Shown here in pieces: positions 1 to 10,460 of a DNA stretch of 64,000 bases. Numbering within the stretch: position 1 is the first letter of the stretch; every line of letters begins with the position of its first letter. Source of the DNA: Diphasiastrum complanatum (lineage: Eukaryota > Streptophyta > Lycopodiopsida > Lycopodiales > Lycopodiaceae); contig CM055099.1 in NCBI GenBank assembly GCA_029204225.1, forward strand, positions 39,465,192-39,529,191, in the 5' to 3' direction. Both the position numbers and the translations under genes were made by a program. The notes under the pieces are model-generated. The model searched no databases, was not told the origin of the DNA, and saw only the letters and a list, made by a program, of their open reading frames with translations.

Positions 1-29
1 TCTTTCAGGTAGACTCTTTCAGAGACGAC

Positions 30-470
30 TTACGTGAAATACGGGATGCACTTGAGATCCATCCGGGAGTTCCGATTGGTAAGCTAAGGATCTGATCTTT
101 TTCAAGATCTTAAATGGTCCTCTATATCTAGGGGATGATTAGTAATGCTAGCTGGTACGTAGTACACTTGAATTCCTTGAGATTCTCAAAAAATACCCAA
201 CCCCCCACTTAGAAGTCTCTCAGTGATCTTTTCGGGCTTGCATAATGTCGGTCCCCATTCTGGGTACACTAGACATTCTCACATGCAATCCGTAGCATTT
301 TCTGCATATCACGTAGGAAATCCACTGCTTTCTGAAACTTGATCGACCGAGTCTCAACCGCAATGGGTGACCTAGGCTCAATCCCATACATAAGCATAAA
401 CGGGCTATAATCGGTAGCCAAATGCTTATAATAACTCAATCTCCCTCAAGGATAATTTTCTCTCCGAGGA
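30..470 (-). pseudogene. Ty3/gypsy integrase C-terminal fragment
   Basis: Read on the minus strand this gives broken but recognisable chromovirus integrase text: SPFMLMYGIEPRSP near 364-405, then a stretch like RGPFKILKK, then SLAYQ..LP.GSQVHPVFHVSRL near 40-110. These are the usual landmarks of the integrase C-terminal region of plant Ty3/gypsy elements (SPFEIVYG, RYxGPFxIL, VHPVFHVS). Several frame changes and stops make it non-functional. The same module occurs at 54393-54980. The fragment runs off or is cut at the window edge. Confidence 0.75.
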
Positions 471-773
471 GATTGCTATCAAAATACAAATACACCATCA
501 AGTGTTTAGGCCTACAACCATTAATTATGACCATGTACACATAAGAGCCTCAATTCCCTTATAGTCACAATTAACTTACGGGTTGTTGGTCTACTGGTCC
601 CTAGCGTGGACACCCTACTTGAGACTAGTCATGGGCATGACATGCACTCTCACTCTGTCTTCGTAAAAATTTCTCTCTAAGCTTTCGGTATCATTCTAAT
701 CGGGATTCTCTATCTGACATACACTAGGAATGGAGATGGAAATGTCAGTTTTCTTATAACTTTCCTAAGCTAT
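471..773. other. Gypsy-derived sequence without open frame
   Basis: No gene seen. The first part (to about 560) aligns by eye with 54957-55080 and 61936-62060, so it belongs to the same gypsy family. The rest has no recognisable content. Confidence 0.45.
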
Positions 774-790
774 CCATGGCAACGGCGCCA
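774..790 (-). promoter_or_regulatory. tRNA primer-binding-type site (gypsy)
   Basis: The minus strand reads TGGCGCCGTTGCCATGG, matching the primer-site consensus found next to the 5' LTR of many plant Ty3/gypsy elements. The same core recurs at 5382, 36456 and 43669. An LTR would lie on its higher-coordinate side. Confidence 0.55.
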
Positions 791-1400
791 AAAATTGGTA
801 TATGTCGTATATACCAACAAGGTTAATATAGAATTTGTAGTAAATAATGTCGAACCCTCAGCATAGAGTAGTTCATGTAATGTAGTAGAGATTGCTATTA
901 GACTCAGGATCACTCACACTCAACAATGTGGAGAATAGAGTTAAGAGAGAATAATCTTCAACACTCTATTCACTTCTCCAATCTCTCACAAATACATAAA
1001 CTCTTCCTCTCTCGATGATCGAGACTGAAGCAAGTGATCAATATATGTTTTACGGAGCGAACAAACACACCTCTAAGACTATAGGTGCGTCGCTCCCGTA
1101 AAAAGGTCTAGTTAATAATCAAGTTGAATGTATGTTCAATTATACCATAAGAGGTATATTTTAACTAAGAGTTTCAGTTACTCTAGTTTAATATGTCGAT
1201 TCATATTTAGTCGTTTCATGTAAATGACCTAATAAAGGCTATCCAAGGCAGCGTTTCGCTTCTAGAGGTCTTGCAAGGCAATCCAAGGCAAGTCTTTAGG
1301 AGATATATTCTCAAAAAATGATATAAGCCTTTCCATGATTTATATTTATCTAGCTCATATCTTCATTTTTGAGTATATCATGTGATATTTAGGTTAATAT
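791..1400 (-). repeat. Presumptive gypsy LTR remnant
   Basis: Lies immediately upstream (minus sense) of the primer-site motif at 774-790, where the 5' LTR is expected. No second copy is in the window, so the outer boundary is unknown. No coding sequence seen. Contains the short direct repeat ATCCAAGGCA near 1230-1290. Confidence 0.3.
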
Positions 1401-1407
1401 TCAATAT

Positions 1408-2110
1408 TTAGTAATTTCGTGGCATCACAACAAATGACAATAGATGTCTTATCGAATAAAGTTTAACTACTGGACTGAAAGCCTCAATGTAGTTGACATT
1501 GTGTACCTGAGAAAATCCTCTGGAGACAAGTCGAGCCTTTCTTCGATCGATACTCCCATCTACCTTGTATTTAATTCTGAATATCCATTTGGAATCAACT
1601 ACATTTCTGCTGGCAGGTAATTCGACAATAGTCCAAGTCTGGTTCTTGATTAGAGATGAATATTCTTCATCCATAACTCTTGTCCAAAGATCAGAATCGA
1701 GGTGACTAAGTGCCTACTTCGACAATAGTCGGCTCTTGAACAAGATAGGTTGCAGACTCGTCAATATCCCTTATAGGTGGTCTACGTTGTCTTGTCAATA
1801 TTCTAGGAAATGAGCGAAGTTGATTCGTTTCATCATGTCGTAGTTGTTGGACTGCAACATCATCTTCTTCATTTGCTGCTGATAAATTGTTCGTCTGTTA
1901 TAGATGAGCTAGGACCTTCAATGAGAATAGTCGACTTAGGAACATAAGTGTTTGATAATTCGGGAGAGTTCTACAGTTTGGCTATATGAGCTTTGCCCTT
2001 ACCTTTGAGGCCGATGAACTGATCTTTGATGAAGACGATATCTTGACTGGTGAATATCTTTGACTCGACAAGATCATAAAACTAATACATCCTGTGCATA
2101 TAAGCCCATG
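1408..2110 (-). pseudogene. Ty1/copia pol fragment (integrase/RT junction)
   Basis: The best frame (1408-1674) gives the start of the copia reverse transcriptase domain: M.EEYSSLIKNQTW, then SKWIFRIKYKVDGSIDRRKARLV and a degenerate form of the usual YxETFAPVVK motif. Upstream in minus sense (1680-2110) other frames yield the variable integrase-RT linker (KIFTSQDIVF, as in the usual VSRDVxF motif). Stops and frameshifts separate these pieces. No YVDD catalytic motif is present because the sequence stops before it. A decayed, truncated element. Confidence 0.75.
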
Positions 2111-2690
2111 GCCCAATGAGCATGCAAGCTACTTTGTAATTAAAATAATAGGCTTGGGACTTTTGTAAGTAAAATAAAACTTGAGGCCCAAAGTCAATTT
2201 TAAACTTAGAGATTACTTTTTTAGAGTTGGGTCCAATTTGGGACTAACATGAATCTTGTAAATTTCAATGTACTTTTGTGGACCCTTGGATCAAGTTGGG
2301 TCCAAGATGAATGGATAGGATCAATGTAGGTATTAGCCAATAGGATTTTGGGGCAAGGGCCTTCCCCACTTTACAAAAAGGCACCATTTGTACTCTCTTT
2401 CCATGCTTAATGAGAAGGAGGAAATTCTACCAATTTGGAGAGCCAAGCATCCTCATTTGCTAAGCACTCATGCTAATGCATTTTGTTGTGTGTTTCTAAT
2501 TGTTTCCATTTCTATGTTCTTGTTTTGATAGTTATGGTTTCTCCATTAGCATGCAACTTGAGCTTTTGAGCTAACCTCCCCCTCAACTCTATCTCTCTCT
2601 TTCTTTCTTCTCCTTCTTTCTCTTCTATTCTAACCTTCCCTTTCACCAACAATCATGATGAATATTAGTTTAGGAAAGTAGAGTTGGTGT
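2111..2690. other. Noncoding, possibly LTR-derived
   Basis: AT-rich sequence between two copia fragments with no open frame of interest. Position at the 3' end of the following minus-strand copia fits an LTR remnant, but no matching copy or clear TG...CA ends were found. Confidence 0.25.
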
Positions 2691-2698
2691 GAGTAGTG

Positions 2699-3905
2699 TT
2701 AGTGGAGGTAGATACCATGTTCTTGTGCATATCCTTTAGCCACCAACCTTGCCTTATGCTTATTGATTGATCCATCTTGGTTTGTCTTCAACTTGATGAT
2801 CCACTTGCATCCAATGGCCTTCTTGTACTTAAGAAGTTCCACCAACCTCCATGTGTTGTTCTTCATAAGAACTTGGTATTCAAAAAACAATTGCTTGGAT
2901 CCACTCCTCTTTTTGTATTGCCTCATCTACACATGTAGATGCATCAAAAGAGGTTAGGAAAGCATAGCTTATACCTCCAACAACTTGCTTACCCTTTTCA
3001 TCATATCTAATCCTTGAAGATGTTTGCCTTTGCCTTGATGTCCTCCTTGGCTTTTGACTTGATAAAGTCCCTTCAACAACATCCAAAGTACCATCCATGT
3101 CATCAACATCAAGAATGTTAGATCCATGTGACAACATCATTACTTGAAGACACCTTCAGAATATTTCTCTCATAAAAAATGACATATCTTCCAATGATCA
3201 CTTTATTAGTAGGAGAAATGTAAACGTTGTAGGCTTTGATCACTATAGCCAACAAATATATCGTTTCCTTGAAGATGGATCATCCTTTGTCCTATCATCA
3301 AGTGTTTTGTTGATATAGTAAGCGCATCCAAAAGTTCTAAAAAACTTGACACTCGGCCTCCCAAACAACATTTCAAAAGGGTTTTTCCATTCAATAAGGC
3401 ACTTGGCCACCTACTACATAGAAAGTTAGCACACAACAAAGCTTGATCCCAAAATGGTTTTGGAAGAATATCTCCTAACCTCATGGCTTTAGCTCCTTCA
3501 CACAAGGTTCTATTCTTTCTCTAGGCCACTCCATTTTGTTGTGGTATCCTTGGACTTGTCTACTCCCTCTTGATCCCGTACTCATCACAAAAGGCCTTAG
3601 AGTTGGTAGAGATGTACTCACCACCATTGTCACTCCTCAAGCACTTGATCTTTGTAGAGAATTGGGCCACCCTTGCAATCTTCAATTTGACAAAGACATC
3701 ATATACTTCATACTTGCTCTTTAGTAGATATACCCAACAAAATGTACTAAATTAATCAATAAAGGTCACATACATATTAGCTCCTCCATTGCTAATAGTA
3801 GTAACACCATGAATATCTGAATGCACAACTTGAAAAGGCATAGTAGATCTAGATGTAGATCTATTATAAGGTAACATATGTGACTTTTTCAAAGCACATT
3901 GCTCA
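2699..3905 (-). pseudogene. Ty1/copia integrase and RT N-terminus, broken
   Basis: In minus-strand order: integrase zinc region (CEQCALKKSHM near 3905), HSDIHG and LRSDNGGEY catalytic-core motifs, PQQNGVA, then LCEGAKAMRLGDILPKPFW, a variable linker, and finally the beginning of RT (TWRLVELLKYKKAIGCKWI..KLK..DGSI) ending near 2699. Internal stops and frame changes occur throughout (for example within the ERRNRT motif). The catalytic part of RT and RNase H are missing, so the element is truncated on its 3' side. Confidence 0.8.
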
Positions 3906-4343
3906 CAAATATGATTGATGCTAGTAAAGGAACAAGGTTAGCATGATCATCAAGTAAGCCATTAAGTATAACTTGCACAAGTTCTAACTCCTTAATGCCC
4001 TCATCAATGCATGCTAGCTCATCATTAAATGCTTTAACTCTCAACACAAATTCATGAGCACTCTCTTCCTTCTTTTGCACATATTGAAAGATTTGCCTTC
4101 TAAGAGTAAGTACTCTTCATATAGATGTGGATTCATAAAGCTTCTTCAAAGATTCCCAAGCCTCATTATATGAATTGCACTTACCAACTTCTGTTGTGCC
4201 AAGGGTCTTTCTTCCACTCCTATAACAATGTCCATCAAATCATTCATCTCAAGGAGAGACTCCATTCTCACCTTCCAAGTAGAATAATTTGTTGAGGTAA
4301 GCCTATCATTGCTTTCCAACATAAAGCCTCCATATGTAGCCAT
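3906..4343 (-). pseudogene. Ty1/copia gag fragment
   Basis: The start MATYGGFMLESNDRLTSTNY followed by STWKVRMESLL is the classic copia gag N-terminus (compare 14051 and 29317). A second frame carries the SAHEFVLRVKAFNDELACI block and ELVQVILNGL. The nucleocapsid zinc knuckle and protease are absent: gag sequence joins directly to the integrase zinc region near 3905, so an internal deletion removed roughly the second half of gag plus protease. Confidence 0.75.
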
Positions 4344-4799
4344 GTTGCAACGATCTTATCCTCTCTTTCAACCTATTCCAATGCACTAAGCACTCTCTTG
4401 AATGTCAACAAATGAACTCAAGAAGAAATCACAAAGATATGGAGCCTCTCAAATCTCTTTCTTGCACCAAACCTAGCAAATCAACACATAGAATGGAAAA
4501 TACTTGATCAACACATGATCAACCTACAATCTCAGGAACTTTTGTACTTACTAAACTTGAAACACACTCTTGAAATGTCTAGAAATGTCAACAAATACTC
4601 TACTTATGCTCTGTCACATGCATTAACAACCAAACATGCAAAGCTTGATGCTCTACAATGGATCAACCTGTTACTCGGTTGAGCACCTAACAGATTTCTA
4701 CTCCTAGTTCTTGCAGAAATAAGTTGAATAGATTCTTGAAAGTTGAAAACTAATTTAAACATGCAATAGCTTAGCAATAAGCTTTGGAAGTATCCCATA
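4344..4799 (-). other. Leader of the minus-strand copia remnant
   Basis: Noncoding sequence upstream of the gag start at 4343. No primer site of the TGGTATCAGAGCC type was found, so the LTR side has been lost or diverged. Confidence 0.3.
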
Positions 4800-5380
4800 A
4801 GCATCTTAGCATATGGGCCTACCACTCATTGTATATATAGAAGTGGATTTGGGAGCCTTAAGTAACACTTGTATAAGCCCAAGCTTTAATAGAACTAATC
4901 TACTCTTGCTTAACTTGTGTTCCCACTTCTGGATAGAATACTTGGTGGTAGGTGCTCGAGCCCCACTAAGCTTTCCTCACTTGGTTTTATGTAATTGTGC
5001 TTGTTATTATGGGATTATTTTTCTTATGCTCTCATCTTTCCTTCCCTTGTGGGAGTTAGTTAGGATTACTTAGGGATAAATTAGGAAATTACTAGTTGGG
5101 GGACAACCATAGTGGTCATTAGGGTTAGGTTAATTTAGGATACTCTCTAGTTGGGGGAAGCCTTAGAGAGCTAACCTAGGACATTCCTTAGTTGGGAGAC
5201 TATCTTAAGAACTAGTTTAGGTCACTCTCTCTAGAAGGGTGAGCCTTAGAGGTTTTGTTATGCAAGAGAACATAGAACAGAGTGGATCAAACCCCACCAC
5301 CACTATACTTCAATGTCTTTTAAAAACCCTAACCCTATTAGTTGGGAAGCCATAGTAGGAAGAAACCCTAAAAGACAACA
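4800..5380 (+). repeat. Gypsy LTR 3' portion
   Basis: Ends in ACAACA immediately before a TGGCGCCGTTGCC primer-type site. Contains a TATA-like GTATATATAG at 4831, the expected LTR promoter arrangement. Several CTAGTTGGG / TTAGTTGGG phrases are repeated within 5090-5345. The same layout is seen at 42961-43667. The left boundary is not defined. Confidence 0.5.
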
Positions 5381-5381
5381 T

Positions 5382-5394
5382 TGGCGCCGTTGCC
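5382..5394 (+). promoter_or_regulatory. tRNA primer-binding-type site (gypsy)
   Basis: TGGCGCCGTTGCC follows the LTR end with one extra base. It implies a plus-strand gypsy element whose internal region should follow. Confidence 0.6.
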
Positions 5395-6191
5395 ACTCTA
5401 TTCTCCCTCTCTTTGCATTTTTTTCGCTGCCTTTTTTCCTACTAGTGTTCTAACCTTATTTTTTTTACAAATTTTGGACTCCATCTCATTCCCATCATTC
5501 TCACACACAACCATCTTTTTGGAAACAGTGGAGAAACCAAGCCCCTTGCTTCAAAATTAGGATTTTATAGTCATTTTCTTCATTTTTTGAAATGTTTTCT
5601 CATTTTTTGCATCAAACCTGCATAACAGATTTCGTTCATCACTACAGAGCCCAAACAGAGTCTCAAGAATCCAAATATCAGCTATGCAAGTTTCTATATG
5701 GCCAAAAAGTACACTAGTTAGCTGTTTTGGCCTGTTTTTTGACAACGATTCCGTACCAAACCAGCTCAGACAAATTTTTCCCTAACCAAGAGTGCAGAAC
5801 CTAAAGAAATTAAGAGTTTCTATATTTCAAAGCCTTAGTATTTTTCTTAGTTTTTCCTTTGTTATTTTTTAATTGTTGCATTTTGAACTATGTTTCGTAC
5901 AGTCTGCATTTTTGAACTATTTTGTTGTACAATTCGCATTTTTGGGTCATGAGAAAAATTCAGCACTAAGTCAAAAACACTTAGAAAATAACTTTGGTAG
6001 CTTTTCCCGACACTGTCGCATTTTTCGTATTTTTGCGAAAAAAGACGACACTATCTTTAAAATGCCTTAGAAATGGTCTCTGGCATACTTTTGGGTTTTT
6101 CGCATTTTTCGAAAAAAAAGTGATACTGTCGCCAAATGTCCTTGAAAAAGCGAAGGTGCCCTTAAAATTATGAAAGTGTCTTTTGGCAAAT
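5395..6191 (+). other. Gypsy leader-like noncoding region
   Basis: No gene seen. T-rich and A-rich runs, with several GCATTTTT(C/G) and TTTCGCATTTTT phrases between 5930 and 6150 that form short imperfect direct and inverted repeats. No gag similarity was recognised before the next LTR. Confidence 0.3.
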
Positions 6192-6802
6192 TGTGAAGGA
6201 CCAGGAAGATCAAACAAGTACCATGAAGTACAGCTTCCTGATATGATATGATGACATCAGCAGAAGAGCGTTAGGACGTGCCTAATCCACTGCTCTTGTA
6301 ATCTGAGATTAGTTATAGATTGTTTAATCTATCTAATCGAAAATGTTACTCTAAATATATATCGCATGAAGAGAGTCACGGACATAGAGGAGATAGCTCC
6401 AAAGTGAGTTTGCAGATTAGCAGTAGCTAGTTATATTATTCGTGAGAGAGAACATCTCTTTCATGCCAACGCGCTGATCTGAGAAACAGACAACACTCAA
6501 GAAAGTTATTGTATATTCAGGTTTGATAATAGAAGCGATTTTTTCAATGCTCTGTTCTGTGATGTGTATGATCTGCAATATTGGAATGCATGCTAGTAGT
6601 AGATAAATTTCCATTGTTGTTTTACTCAACATTATCTTCTGTTTACAAGTTTAATTTTTACAACAAATCATCATAAGTGAACTGGGGCTTGAAAGAGAAT
6701 TAGACCGCAGTCAGTAGCAGTAGCTACTCCTGTCAAGTCGTCTCTATTTGGCCTTCATTGCGTTTCATTTCATTTCATTTTGTTTCATTTCGATTCGCAT
6801 CA
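6192..6802 (+). repeat. 5' LTR of a plus-strand copia element
   Basis: The right end is set by a Met-tRNA-type primer site that follows the terminal CA with one intervening base. A TATA-like CTAAATATATATCG sits near 6350. No 3' LTR copy is in the window, so the left boundary (a TGTGAAGG start) is a guess. Confidence 0.45.
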
Positions 6803-6803
6803 G

Positions 6804-6869
6804 TGGTATCAGAGCTCATTTTGTTTCGTTTTATTCTAGAGTCTGATTTCCATCAGTGGTATCAGAGCC
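6804..6869 (+). promoter_or_regulatory. Duplicated Met-tRNA primer-binding site
   Basis: CATCAGTGGTATCAGAGC occurs twice 53 bp apart (cores TGGTATCAGAGCT at 6804 and TGGTATCAGAGCC at 6857). The sequence around both is TTTTGTTTCGTTT-like. Either only one is the real primer site or a small duplication spans the LTR junction. Confidence 0.6.
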
Positions 6870-6890
6870 ACTGCTTGATTCCTTTAGGCT

Positions 6891-8160
6891 ATGGCATCTA
6901 TTAGCAGTATTCAATCAACGATCTACAAGATCCTTGACTCCTCAGAATCAAACTTCCTAGCATGGAAGGTGAAGACTTCTCTCATACTGAAAGGAGAAGG
7001 TCTATGGCCCTGGGTTGATGGCGCAAAAGAGATGCCCACAACCACTGGCAAAGAGCTACGAGAACGGAAAAAAAAAATGACAAGGCAGTAGTTGTCCTAT
7101 CTTCCTCCATCGAAGACAGCTTGACACTTGATCTAGCCACACTCTCCAATGCAAACGAAATGTGAAATATATTGCTGACCAGATTTCAAACAAAATCACG
7201 AAGCCAAATTATGCTTTTTGAAGATCAGCTGACCAATCTGAGATGGGGTGGTAAAGACCTCACCTCCTTCATCAAAAAAAATAAAAGACTTGTTCCTCTC
7301 GGTACACAATTCCAGAATAAAGAATGAAGTCTCAACACAGAAGCAGCTCACATACCTAATGCGAGATCTACCAAGATCATTTCAAACGACCCGAACATTG
7401 CCTGTTAAAGATCCATAGATGACCCTTGAGAAGGCTGTTATCGAGATCAGCCATGAACACCTTGATGACAAGGATAACTCTGATCAAGCTCTCTACAACA
7501 ACAAAGAGAAGCAGAAGAAGAATCTCAAGCCTAAGAGGGAGTCAGACCAAAGACAAGATCAAAGGCAGCAGCAGTAAAAGGGAGCCAAAGAAGGCATATG
7601 GAAGAGCAGAAATAAATTGAGACAACAGATTGGTGAGAAGAAGATATGCATGAGGTGCACACGAGAAGGCCACACTATTGATAAGTGCTAGCTCAATCCA
7701 AAGATAGAGCGCATCCACTGTCACAAAAAGGGTCATACAGCCATTGACTACAACCAAAATCCTAGAAACAAAACTCAGAGCAGACGGGAGAGCGACAATA
7801 GCTCATCCTACGTAGAGGAACCAGAGTCCTCCAAGATGGCCGAAGACAGAGCCAACAACGGAAAGGACTCAACAACTTACTTGTGTGCTGATGTCTATGC
7901 GACATCAACTTCAGATACACAAGAGATAATTTTTATTTCAGATGCAACATGACACTTCGTGACAACAAGACACATGATCACTGATTATCAAGAATCAGAA
8001 TCTTCCAGATATTTAATCTTGGGAGATGGCTTCAGACACAAAATCATTGGAACTGGAGCATTGTGGTTAAGCACCAAAGAAAGAGACATAAGACTGAACC
8101 TGTATCACCTCAAGATTCGAGTACCTTCAGAGCAAGCTCGCCAAATTTAATGAATCGATG
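6891..8160 (+). pseudogene. Ty1/copia gag-protease, broken
   Basis: Starts MASISSIQSTIYKILDSSES then NFLAWKVKTSLILKGEGLW, a copia gag N-terminus. Further on, frames change several times; a zinc-knuckle-like CMRCTREGHTIDKC ends in a stop, and a second knuckle-like motif has lost a cysteine. Around 7940-8150 a protease-like block HFVTTRHMITDYQES..SRYLILGDG is visible, but the usual DSGAT active-site segment reads SDAT-stop. Start chosen at the first ATG after the primer site. Not functional. Confidence 0.75.
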
Positions 8161-9020
8161 GATATTATATGGCATAGGAGGCTGTATCACACAAATATAG
8201 TTGCTTTATAGCCGGAGAGGAGCATTCACTGATGTCAATATCAAAGATGCAGCATGTTTGAAATCTAACAAAGACAACATGTCACGTATACCATTCACCA
8301 AGGACTCTTTCAGAATGAAAGAACTCCTGGAACTGATACACTCTGACATCTGTGGACTATTTGATGTGGTCTCCCTAGGAGTTCAAAGTACTACATCACT
8401 TTTATTGACGACTTAAGCAAGTTTGCATCCATGTACTTTATCCACAACAAGTCAGAAGCCCTGGACAAATTCACAGAGTTCATGAATTGGGCTGAGAAAT
8501 GGACTGATAAGAAGGTGAAGCAGTTGAGAACAGACAAAGGAGAAGAATACGTCTCCAAATGCTTTGCAGAGTTTTGTACCAACAAAGGCATATTTCACTT
8601 GAAGACTGCAGCCAACACACCACAACACAATGGTGTAGTAGAGAGGAGAAATCAGACTCTCATGGAAGCTGCAATATCCATGATGGCCTATTCAAAGACA
8701 TCAAATTTTTTATGGGCTGAAGCAGTAGCTACAGCCAACTACCTGTAGAATAGGACAGGTAGATCCAATGTTGCACATACCATGCCACACGAGTTTTGGT
8801 GGGGCAACAAGCCAAGTCTAACACATGTGCGCATTTTTGAATTACGCCCACATTCTAGATCAGAAAAAAAAGAAGCTAGATGAAAAGGTGGAGCAGGGAT
8901 TCCTCGTAGGATATGATGTTCACTCATCATACTACAAGATCTACATGCCTGACAATAGACAGATCAAGATTGTCAGAGACGTCAGATTTGATGAGTCAAA
9001 GGCAATGGCTGATGGAGATC
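8161..9020 (+). pseudogene. Ty1/copia integrase, broken
   Basis: WHRRLYHTN near 8170 begins the integrase zinc region. The catalytic core is clearest at 8431-8748: LRTDKGEEYVSKCFAEFC and TPQHNGVVERRNQTLMEAA carry the second Asp and the Glu of the DDE triad. The frame is interrupted before and after; a C-terminal piece with KVEQGFLVGYDVHSSYYKIY and KIVRDVRFDE (8880-8995) follows. RT and RNase H are absent: similarity stops near 9020. Confidence 0.8.
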
Positions 9021-9594
9021 AAGTCGGCTATGAAATCTTGATAGATCTAGATCAATATCTAATATGCTTCTTGGAGATGTTCATCTTTGTGGTAACTTGG
9101 CTAGTCTTGAGAATAATGATGGTGTTTCAATGGCTCTTCATGGCAAGTGCAGGCATGCAAAAGGTAAGGAAAGAGCTAACTTTGGAAGTATATGGCTTTT
9201 GTGACAATTGTACATAGTGTATATTGTCAACCCGTAGAGAATGTTGACGTGGACGAGGACGTCGCATATTCTCTCACTTTTCATTTTAGGGAAAGTGGTT
9301 TTCTCTCACTTTGCAAATTCTAAGATTTCAAAGTTTGAAACATGGAGGAATCATTTCATTCACATTCATTTTTTTTCGGTCCCACACATGTGAAATATAG
9401 TAGAGTACTGTAATTGTAAGGACAACAACTATATTTTATATTTTGGTTCATGTTTGATCAGTATCTCTTAGAGTTTGCATCTCATTTTGTATGTAGATGC
9501 TGATTTTTCTACATTAAGAAGTCAAGACACTTTGTCTACTTCCTCCTCTCAGTACTCAACGACATCAACTGAGAAATTATTTGATTTCTGAACT
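9021..9594. other. No gene; weak repeat shared with 46378-46520
   Basis: After the copia integrase ends there is no RT. The stretch 9380-9540 (CACACATGTGAAATATAGTA, then TTTGATCAG, then GTTTGCATCTC) resembles 46378-46520 and may be an old LTR end of another copia family. Confidence 0.35.
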
Positions 9595-9710
9595 TCTGAT
9601 TCATTGGAATGGTAAGTCAGATGATGACAACACTTGGGAGAAGGAGGACAATTTATGAGTTAGATTCCCTGGTTTCTTCCCATAGAAAGAAGCTTTTAGA
9701 GGAGGGGGGG
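9595..9710 (+). pseudogene. Gypsy chromodomain tail and polypurine tract
   Basis: LIHWNGKSDDDNTWEKEDNL in plus frame matches the end of an integrase chromodomain (usual form LVKWKGxxxxxATWE). It is followed by a stop-containing tail and then the purine run AGAGGAGGGGGGG at 9698-9710, the expected polypurine tract before a 3' LTR starting at 9715. Confidence 0.6.
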
Positions 9711-9714
9711 ACGA

Positions 9715-9765
9715 TGTTATGTACCATAATGGTACACCCTTCAGTGACGGCCTCACAAGGGGCAT
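9715..9765 (+). repeat. Gypsy 3' LTR, left piece, split by element B
   Basis: TGTTATGTACC begins four bases after the polypurine tract. After 51 bp the LTR is interrupted by element B at target GGCAT and resumes at 15545. Confidence 0.5.
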
Positions 9766-10446
9766 TGTAAAAATTACAGCAAATAAGGATCCTAAAACAC
9801 CTGAAATGATGAGGGAAACAATAGATTATGATTTCATAAGATTAGCACAAGTTGAACCATCAAAATCCATCAAAAATCTATGCTTGAACCTCACTAAATG
9901 GCCCAAATCCTTGAAGAAGGCTTCACACGTGTGAAAGTATGGCCTCCCACAGTCTGAGTACTGTACACCAGACCTACATTCAGTCCTATAATCATTACTA
10001 ATCACAAGTACTCAAACAATTATGAACATAGAGAGCAATTGCACCATTATGAGAGAAAAAACATGAAATTGCTTGATTGATTTTGGTGAGATATCATCAC
10101 CTATATATACATGATCCATCATGGTTTTGGGCAGGTATGAGTAGCCCTAAACCTATCCCTAATGCTAATTTTGGTGGATCTTTCATCCCTACCAGGTTAG
10201 GGTTGGAATCTTGAAGATCCCTCAACAATGCAAAAATTACCAAAAATAGCTCCTATTTTTTCTCCCTTGTATCTAAGCATAATTTGGACTCATTCCAAAG
10301 GTTCTAACACTTAGGTCTACTTGAGAACATCCTTGTGAATGGAATCCTATGCTATTTGGCACGTGTGACAAGCCACATCATGACCATCTAACTATTTACA
10401 AGTCATATGACCAAAACTAGTCAAGCTAGAATTGTGATTTTTAACA
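9766..10446 (-). repeat. 3' LTR of element B
   Basis: In minus sense runs TGTTAAAAAT to TTTTTACA, TG...CA ends. Contains the 14-bp palindrome TTCACACGTGTGAA (G-box core CACGTG) at 9922-9935. Confidence 0.95.
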
Positions 10447-10457
10447 CTCCTCCTCAC
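10447..10457 (-). promoter_or_regulatory. Polypurine tract of element B
   Basis: GTGAGGAGGAG in minus sense, directly abutting the 3' LTR; identical tract in C at 25336-25346. Confidence 0.9.
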
Positions 10458-10460
10458 TAT

